Origin: Paenibacillus sedimenti
GTDB taxonomy: Bacteria > Bacillota > Bacilli > Paenibacillales > NBRC-103111
Reading direction: 5' to 3'
Length of the DNA: 64,000 bases
Assembly: GCF_014534655.1 (NCBI RefSeq)
Contig: NZ_JACVVD010000019.1
Coordinates: 23,605-87,604, forward strand
Below the pieces are notes generated by a model, which made no database searches, was not told where the DNA came from, and saw only the letters and a program-made list of their open reading frames with translations. Both the position numbers and the translations under genes were made by a program. Positions 58,802-64,000 of the stretch are shown here, piece after piece. Every line of letters starts with the position of its first letter. The stretch's first letter is position 1.

Positions 58802-59884
58802 CTACTCTAAAAAATAAATGCTATCTCCAGGAATATGAATCGCAAGCCTATCATCACGCTGACGAACTTGGTGCCCCTGATTGACGAACATCGCTTTTAA
58901 CGGCCGGTTCGCAGCCTCCGTCAAGTAATTGACATTCACCCCGGTGAATTCGGCAATAACTACTTTTGCTACAAACGTATTCTCTGACTGAGCAAACTCG
59001 GAACTAGCCTCACGTACAGCCTCAGGACGAATAGACATGGTGGTTTGTGCTCCCACTGCAAATCGGCTATGAGGGCTGCTATTCTTCATTGACCCGCATA
59101 GGACTAAATCAGGCGAAACCCGGACATAGATACGATCGCCCTCGATGCGCTCCACGATTCCTTCCCACAGGTTCGACTCGCCTATAAAGGAAGCGACAAA
59201 TCGGTTCAATGGTCGGTTATAGATTTCCTCCGGCTTTCCAACCTGCTGCACAACGCCGCCTTGCATGACCATAATCCGATCTGACATCGCCATCGCCTCA
59301 GCTTGATCATGAGTCACATAAATGGTTGTAATACCGGATTCAACCTGAAGCCTTTTGATCTCCAAACGAGTCTCTTCTCTTAATTTGGCGTCCAAATTCG
59401 ATAAAGGCTCATCCAGGAGCAAAATATTCGGCTCAATCACGAGGGCTCTGGCAAGGGCAACCCGCTGCTGCTGGCCGCCTGATAATTGGTCAATACGCCG
59501 ATTGCCGTAGCCCTGCAAATGTACTTGATGTAAGGCCCTCTCTACCCTTTGGATCCGTTCGTCTTTGGGCCGTCTTCTAACCTGCAGGCCGAAGGCTACA
59601 TTTTCAAATACCGTCAGATGTGGAAATAAGGCATAATTCTGAAACACCATCCCCGTATTTCGTTTATGGGGCGGCAGCGTCGTTACATCTTGATTACCGA
59701 AGACAATGCGGCCGGAGGTTGGATAGTAAAAGCCTGCGATCATCCTCAGCGTCGTTGTTTTTCCGCATCCGCTAGGACCAAGGAAAGTGAAGAACTCACC
59801 GGGCTGAATCCGAATGTCCACATTCTGAACGCCCGATACTTTCCCGAACTGCTTGGTTACATGTTCTAGAGCGACTTCGACCAC
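58802..59884 (-). CDS. ABC importer ATPase, FbpC/PotA type
   Basis: A 360-residue ATPase: Walker A LGPSGCGKTTTLRMIAG, Q-loop MVFQNYALFPHLTVFEN, signature LSGGQQQRVALARALV, Walker B ILLLDEPLSNLD, His-switch VTHDQAEAMAMSD and a C-terminal TOBE-like domain. It powers the double permease encoded 15 bases downstream. GTG start with GGGGAGG eight bases ahead. Confidence 0.93.
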   Translation of the reverse strand: MVEVALEHVTKQFGKVSGVQNVDIRIQPGEFFTFLGPSGCGKTTTLRMIAGFYYPTSGRIVFGNQDVTTLPPHKRNTGMVFQNYALFPHLTVFENVAFGLQVRRRPKDERIQRVERALHQVHLQGYGNRRIDQLSGGQQQRVALARALVIEPNILLLDEPLSNLDAKLREETRLEIKRLQVESGITTIYVTHDQAEAMAMSDRIMVMQGGVVQQVGKPEEIYNRPLNRFVASFIGESNLWEGIVERIEGDRIYVRVSPDLVLCGSMKNSSPHSRFAVGAQTTMSIRPEAVREASSEFAQSENTFVAKVVIAEFTGVNVNYLTEAANRPLKAMFVNQGHQVRQRDDRLAIHIPGDSIYFLE

Positions 59885-59955
59885 GTACAGTACCTCCCCT
59901 AACTCAGAGTTCGGGTAACGGAGACTAGCCGCCGCTACCCGAGCGGATGATATAA

Positions 59956-61086
59956 TTACTTTGCGCCTTTTCCTTTAATGTTCTCATCCCAGTACTGCAT
60001 CCACTCTTTCTCCTTCTCAGCCATAACCGTCCAATCGATATTCATGGGCTTGAGCTCGATGCCTTTCAACCAAGCTGGAAGCGTGTCTTTGCTGATATCC
60101 GTGCGAGTAGGGATTTGGAACAATTTATCGGCAAGTTCTACACGGAGCTTAGCGTCGAATAAGAACTCATAAAACTTCTTGGCTGCCTCTTTGTTCTTGG
60201 CATTTTTCACCATGCCAACCCCGTCTACAAGAATAGGTGCCCCACTCGTTGGATAAATAAAATCAAACGGCTGATTTTTCAAATGCTTTTGAATCATAAT
60301 GTCCTGCAAGTTCCACAGCGATAACGTTCCTTCTTCGCGAGCTAATTTCAAGTAAAGGTTAGTTGGATCCTGGGCGTATTCTTTCGTATTGGCGTCCAGC
60401 TTCTTGAGCCAGTCATACCCTTTAGTTGGATCGGCGGCACCTTCCTTGAAAATCATGGCGGAATAGATCGTTCTCATCGTTCCGGATGCCAGAACGCCAC
60501 GAATGATCACTTTGCCTTTGTATTTCGGATCAAGCAAAGCGTCCCAATCTTTAGGAGCGTCCTCTAGTTTGAGCGCTTTGGAATTGTACATGATGACTTC
60601 CGGCAGCAGCATCTCGCCATACCAGCGATCCTTAGCGTCTTTGTACAGAGCAGGTATGCTGTCTGCGAAGCTTGGTTTAAAGCTTTCGAGGAGATCTTCG
60701 TTCGCCGCAGTCATCAAAGCGGATTGTGTGCCGCCCCACCAGAAATCGGCTTGCGGGTTGGCTTTTTCCCCTCGAACACGTTCAAGAATTTGCTGCGCTC
60801 CCATCGTCAGTACCTCGACCTCAACATCCGGATGCTTCGCATTAAACTTGGGAATGATTTCATCGACGACACTTTTGTCTCTAGCCGTATAGATAACAAG
60901 TTTTTGCTTCTCCGCCGGTTTAGGCGCTTCTGTTGCAGCCGGTTTGTCAGAAGGCTTCGCTTTTGGCGATTCGTTCGTTTTAACGTTACTTGGCGTGGAG
61001 CCTCCGCAAGCTGTAACGACGATCATCATCATGCTGACTAGAAAGCCTACGAGCAATCTGGACACGTTCCCCTTACTTGTTTTCAT
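59956..61086 (-). CDS. Binding lipoprotein of FbpA/AfuA type importer
   Basis: A 376-residue lipoprotein: leader LLVGFLVSMMMIVVTACGGS, a Lys/Pro/Glu-rich linker, then a family 1 binding fold of the iron/sugar-phosphate group (KLVIYTARDKSVVDEIIPKF, RGEKANPQADFWWGGTQSAL, VIMYNSKALKLEDAPKDWDALL, GTMRTIYSAMI). The usual tyrosine pair of iron-binding members is not evident at the C-terminal half, so iron as ligand is doubtful; an organic phosphate or sugar conjugate is plausible. ATG 61086 has GGGAGG; its first codons overlap the end of the ROK gene by 14 bases. Confidence 0.9.
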   Translation of the reverse strand: MKTSKGNVSRLLVGFLVSMMMIVVTACGGSTPSNVKTNESPKAKPSDKPAATEAPKPAEKQKLVIYTARDKSVVDEIIPKFNAKHPDVEVEVLTMGAQQILERVRGEKANPQADFWWGGTQSALMTAANEDLLESFKPSFADSIPALYKDAKDRWYGEMLLPEVIMYNSKALKLEDAPKDWDALLDPKYKGKVIIRGVLASGTMRTIYSAMIFKEGAADPTKGYDWLKKLDANTKEYAQDPTNLYLKLAREEGTLSLWNLQDIMIQKHLKNQPFDFIYPTSGAPILVDGVGMVKNAKNKEAAKKFYEFLFDAKLRVELADKLFQIPTRTDISKDTLPAWLKGIELKPMNIDWTVMAEKEKEWMQYWDENIKGKGAK

Positions 61087-62284
61087 AGATATAACCTCCC
61101 GAAAGGTATATTTTGTTGGAATTTTCAACGTGGAAAGCTTCCAGAATACTATGGATGGCCCCGATAATGCCCGCTTTGTTACCTAACGCCGCCATCTTGA
61201 TTTGAGGCACATAAGGAACCCATTCCGTCAGCATGTCTTGGATTTTCTCAACACCGCTCTCTCCGATGTCAATCATCTCCCCGCTTAAAATCAACAATTC
61301 CGGATCGAGTATGCTCACCATGTTAGCGATTCCGTATGCCCAATGCCTGTAGATATCATCTAATAATTGGCATGCCTTTTCGTGGCCGTCTTCAGCAAGC
61401 TGAATCAGCTGCTTCACTACGCCAGACTCACCTTCAAAGGAAGGAAGAACTCTTCTTGCTTTTTCATGAATGACAGGTGCTGAATAATTTCTTTCAAAAA
61501 CTCCATATTCACCCCGGCCGAGCTTCTCAACCTGCCCCACCATCATATAGCCGATCTCTCCGGATGCTTCTCGGAAACCCCTATAAAATTGGCCGTCTAT
61601 AATAATGCCGGCGCCAATACCCGTTCCCACATACATATAAACCTGATTCGGAAATCCATTCCCGACACCCTTATGAAACTCCCCTAATGTCATCAAATTA
61701 ACGTCGTTATCGATCATAACAGGCAGACCTAACCGGTCTTCGATCTCTTGCTTAACCGGCAACCCCATCCACCCAGTGCTTGGCGCATAACTTACAGTTC
61801 CATCACGACGCTGAGTAATACCCGGCAAGCCTAATCCGATGCCAAGCAATCGGGATTTATCGAACCCGCTTTTGCTAAGTAGAGTCCATAGACCCTGTTC
61901 CAGACAACGTATGGCCATCTCTCCATTGGTTGGTTGCGGCAAGCGGAAGTGATAATCAACTAACAAATCCCCGCTTAAATCAGCGATGGACATATAGAGC
62001 GTACTTCCCTCAAAGATAGCCCCGACCACACCATAAGCTTGAAAATTATATTCAAGCAGTATCGGCTTCCTGCCGCCTTTAGACTCACCTACACCGACTT
62101 CATGGATCAGCCCTTCCTTGATCATTTCATCGACCAAAGAAGATACGCATGGACGGCTTAGCTCAGTGAGCTTAGCCAAATCCGCTCTGGACACCCGCTT
62201 ATTCTCACGAAGCTTCCGCAGAATTTCCTGCCGGTTCATTTGTTTCACAAACTTGCTGTTTCCTGTCTGACTGCGACCAAGCAC
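61073..62284 (-). CDS. ROK-family transcriptional regulator lacking the zinc motif
   Basis: A 403-residue NagC/XylR-type repressor: winged helix (NRQEILRKLRENKRVSRADL, LTELSRPCVSSLVDEMIKEG) and ROK sugar-binding domain (GIGLGLPGITQRRDGTVSYA, VMIDNDVNLMTLGEFHKG, YVGTGIGAGIIIDG). The normal ExGH motif is GEIGY here and the CxCGxxGC zinc site is absent, so sugar sensing is probably altered and kinase activity unlikely. GTG at 62284 is correctly spaced from AAAGGAGG. First gene of the nine-gene operon, with a palindromic site just upstream. Confidence 0.9.
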   Translation of the reverse strand: MLGRSQTGNSKFVKQMNRQEILRKLRENKRVSRADLAKLTELSRPCVSSLVDEMIKEGLIHEVGVGESKGGRKPILLEYNFQAYGVVGAIFEGSTLYMSIADLSGDLLVDYHFRLPQPTNGEMAIRCLEQGLWTLLSKSGFDKSRLLGIGLGLPGITQRRDGTVSYAPSTGWMGLPVKQEIEDRLGLPVMIDNDVNLMTLGEFHKGVGNGFPNQVYMYVGTGIGAGIIIDGQFYRGFREASGEIGYMMVGQVEKLGRGEYGVFERNYSAPVIHEKARRVLPSFEGESGVVKQLIQLAEDGHEKACQLLDDIYRHWAYGIANMVSILDPELLILSGEMIDIGESGVEKIQDMLTEWVPYVPQIKMAALGNKAGIIGAIHSILEAFHVENSNKIYLSGGYIYENK

Positions 62285-62314
62285 CTTGTTCACCTCCTTT
62301 GATAGTTAAAATGA

Positions 62315-62331
62315 CTAACAAAGTTTGCTAA
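62315..62331 (-). promoter_or_regulatory. ROK-type operator before the nine-gene operon
   Basis: The minus strand reads TTAGCAAA-C-TTTGTTAG, an imperfect palindrome (6 of 8) of the TTAG-rich kind bound by XylR/NagC-type ROK repressors, 31 bases ahead of the ROK start. A possible promoter (TTGTAC, 17 bases, TAATAA) lies just upstream. Autoregulation is the natural reading. Confidence 0.5.
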
Positions 62332-62407
62332 TACGATTCTTATTATGGATGATCTGAAATAAGTACAACTTCACATAAATTATTTCAGGATGAAACAGCA
62401 AAACAAA

Positions 62408-62447
62408 ATAAGTATGACCCCTCCTATTAAGGAGTTGCCATACTTAT
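62408..62447 (-). terminator. Terminator after the small membrane protein genes
   Basis: ataagtatg and catacttat pair perfectly, and inside them ctcct and aggag add a second stem. It separates the unit 62498-63858 from the ROK operon. Confidence 0.6.
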
Positions 62448-62497
62448 CACGAGGATTAAATATTATTGTTTTTCTATGGGTTGTCTGATTGGGATTT

Positions 62498-62776
62498 TTA
62501 ACTTTTCCTAATGAACTTCTTATAAACTAACTTGCCTAATATAAAAATAGACATCCCTATAAGTACTGAGATTGTAATTTCTCCAATAATTCCAAAAGGT
62601 CTTGTTGTATATCCGAACGCTACTTTATGCTCTAAGTTATCAACAGGCTGATAAGCGTTTATTATATCTGGTACATAGTTTAATGTCTGATAAGCTCCCA
62701 ATCCGACTTGTACGCCAAAGTATAGAACTGTAAAAATGATTGAAAATATAATTGACTGTATAATCGTTCGTTTCAT
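62498..62776 (-). CDS. Small membrane protein, two helices, unknown
   Basis: A 92-residue protein: N-terminal helix (TIIQSIIFSIIFTVLYFGVQV), an external loop of about 35 residues (NYVPDIINAYQPVDNLEHKV) and a second helix (IGEITISVLIGMSIFILGKLVY) with a basic tail. Not recognised. ATG 62776 follows AAGGTGA; 23 bases after the DUF1361 gene, so the two are co-transcribed. Confidence 0.7.
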   Translation of the reverse strand: MKRTIIQSIIFSIIFTVLYFGVQVGLGAYQTLNYVPDIINAYQPVDNLEHKVAFGYTTRPFGIIGEITISVLIGMSIFILGKLVYKKFIRKS

Positions 62777-62799
62777 TAAGTTCACCTTCATTTGCTATT

Positions 62800-63459
62800 T
62801 TATTGTCTATTCACTAAAAAATAATAACTAGTATAGAACGTCATGATCACAAGCCCAACTAACAAGCTGAATAGCAATGATTCCAAATTCAAACTTCCCT
62901 GAATGATTGTCAGTAATCTATGATAAGATAGAACATCCCAACTATTTAATCGATATTCTCTCCCTAGTAATATTCCATAACCGCTTAAAAGGCTAAACAG
63001 TAAAGTCATGAACCAGGAAACGATTCTTTTGAAATGTTTCATTAATATGAATTGAAAATTGTACATTGAACTACATCCAAGCAATATGCCAATCCATGAA
63101 AATAATACAATCACAAAAAAATCATACCAATATGCGAAGGATAGAGATCCTTTCTGTACATAGGCGTCTTTCAATATAGTTAAATGAATCAGGTCTGTTA
63201 TCACATAGGGAGAGTTGGGCAGGAAAAGAATCCAGGCTAAACCTAGAATTATCAAGAATATTTGACTAAGTTTAGAAGACACTCGATTGTTTATACTGTG
63301 AGCTAGAATAGAAATACTATAGGGAATCCAAGCTAGAAATAAGTTCCAAAGTAAAAAATCAAAATAGGTCTGCTTTCTAAACAGAAAGTAAACACCAATA
63401 CAGATAATTGATAGTACACTTAAAAGTAAAGTTAAGTAAAAATGATTCAATGCTTTCAT
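62800..63459 (-). CDS. DUF1361 family membrane protein
   Basis: A 219-residue membrane protein with six or seven segments. The family core is recognisable: WNLFLAWIPYSISIL, LAWILFLPNSPYVITDLIHL and SGYGILLGREYRLNSWDVL. Function unknown. AAGGAGC precedes the ATG. It is the middle gene of a three-gene membrane-protein unit. AT-rich compared with the operon to its left. Confidence 0.9.
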   Translation of the reverse strand: MKALNHFYLTLLLSVLSIICIGVYFLFRKQTYFDFLLWNLFLAWIPYSISILAHSINNRVSSKLSQIFLIILGLAWILFLPNSPYVITDLIHLTILKDAYVQKGSLSFAYWYDFFVIVLFSWIGILLGCSSMYNFQFILMKHFKRIVSWFMTLLFSLLSGYGILLGREYRLNSWDVLSYHRLLTIIQGSLNLESLLFSLLVGLVIMTFYTSYYFLVNRQ

Positions 63460-63514
63460 TCAATTGCTCCTTATTATAGGTGGTTACTTGAACTACACTC
63501 CATCTTTTCCGTTC

Positions 63515-63673
63515 TTAATCCTTCTTAAACAAGCCGGCTAACACCAAAATAAATCCTACCAATCCGATGATGAATTCGTTTCCATACATTTTAATACCAG
63601 GTTCAGCTTGTATATAAAGAGAAACTAATATTAATGCGACTCCAAGCAGCATGATTTTGATTGAATTATTCAT
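63515..63673 (-). CDS. 52-residue membrane protein, unknown
   Basis: A short frame encoding two hydrophobic segments (IKIMLLGVALILVSLYI and FIIGLVGFILVLAGLF) joined by a polar turn (QAEPGIKMYGNE) and ending in KKD. AAGGAGAG lies five bases before the ATG, and codon sense is good, so it is very likely real. Its start overlaps the stop codon of the GNAT remnant by four bases (ATGA). Family unknown; it resembles small two-helix DUF3955-like or XRE-linked membrane proteins only in layout. Confidence 0.7.
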   Translation of the reverse strand: MNNSIKIMLLGVALILVSLYIQAEPGIKMYGNEFIIGLVGFILVLAGLFKKD

Positions 63674-63858
63674 TTCGTCTCTCCTTTTAGTAGTCCTTCC
63701 AATGAAAACCCCAAATGTTCAGGTATTGCTTTACTTTTGTAATTAAGTGTATCACAATGTATTTCTAATCTTCGAGACTTTAACTCAGTAAAAGCAAATT
63801 CGATATACCTTGGTGTAATGAATGTTCTTTCTGGGCAAATGTAGTTTTCTCTATGGTG
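63670..63858 (-). pseudogene. C-terminal GNAT acetyltransferase fragment
   Basis: The minus frame encodes 62 residues without a start codon, bounded upstream by a stop. FAFTELKSRRLEIHCDTLNY followed by KSKAIPEHLGFSLEG is the conserved end of RimL-type GNAT enzymes (EIHC-N-SKAIPE-LGF-EG). The last 20 or so residues of the family are replaced by LLKGETK and a stop that overlaps the next gene. It is a truncated gene at both ends. Bases 63859-64000 show no further gene I can support. Confidence 0.65.
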
Positions 63859-64000
63859 CTACAAGATGTCAAGACAGCATTTTTAATATAATTAAGGTGT
63901 GAAATGGTTCACAATCTTTGTTTAGAGTCCATGGATTTAAGCCTTAGACCTACTTCTTCGATTGGTATAAAAGATAATTATTACCAGCTTAGACTTGTCC

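Noticed and set aside
1..64000. tRNA, rRNA, CRISPR arrays, prophage, complete insertion sequences or a replication origin
   Set aside because: I looked for their typical motifs (CCA-ended cloverleaf, repeated spacers, transposase or integrase proteins, DnaA-box clusters) and saw none.

Overview
The window reads as chromosomal DNA of a spore-forming Firmicute of the Paenibacillus type. The signs are strong GGAGG-type ribosome binding sites with frequent GTG and TTG starts, a YhcN/YlaJ-type spore lipoprotein, a YesM/YesN-type two-component pair beside LplB/LplC-type sugar permeases, a rhamnogalacturonan lyase with a FIMAH-like tail, copper-amine-oxidase-type repeats fused to NlpC/P60, and a CcpA (cre) site. 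I see no rRNA, tRNA, CRISPR array, intact insertion sequence or prophage. Assignments rest on reading motifs by eye; no database search was made.

Layout. 1-2000: an amino-acid-type binding lipoprotein followed by about 1 kb of gene debris (P-type ATPase scrap, Cys-motif protein scrap, chitinase-type C-terminal module, sugar-permease C-terminus) with a long palindromic repeat. 2040-10240: small housekeeping or resistance genes (GNAT, GrpB, amidase, two VOC proteins, methyltransferase) and a DrrAB-like ABC exporter with its TetR regulator. 10368-13274: a two-gene unit of an ECF sigma factor fused to a C39-peptidase-like domain, plus a substrate-binding protein that has no signal peptide. 13531-15002: XRE regulator with two membrane proteins behind one promoter covered by a palindrome. 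15506-19794: multicopper oxidase, two small membrane proteins and a divergent OmpR-type two-component system. 19920-27127: SelO, a cell-wall NlpC/P60 hydrolase, a Tat-exported phosphoesterase, a pectin lyase (PL11) with a cre site, and a cold-shock protein. 27282-37757: an MFS exporter, then a carbohydrate locus (GH50-like hydrolase, two permeases, sensor kinase, AraC-type response regulator, binding lipoprotein). 37841-50164: small genes including paired DUF606-type transporters around a Crp/Fnr regulator, an ArsR/CDF zinc-type efflux pair, YqeG-like, spore-lipoprotein, GNAT, GIY-YIG and MFS genes. 50344-62284: a nine-gene, 12-kb operon. 62498-63858: three small membrane protein genes behind a broken GNAT gene.

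The two parts most likely to hold undescribed biology are these. First, the operon 50344-62284: ROK regulator, Fe3+/sugar-phosphate-type ABC importer, a secreted PIG-L deacetylase, creatininase-family amidohydrolase, argininosuccinate-lyase-like enzyme, BadF-type sugar kinase and a cytoplasmic PIG-L deacetylase. Together they look like a complete import and breakdown route for an acylated amino-sugar conjugate that I cannot name. Second, the sigma/C39-like fusion coupled to a leaderless binding protein looks like a cytoplasmic ligand-sensing transcription module. Both functional readings are inference from gene content and order.
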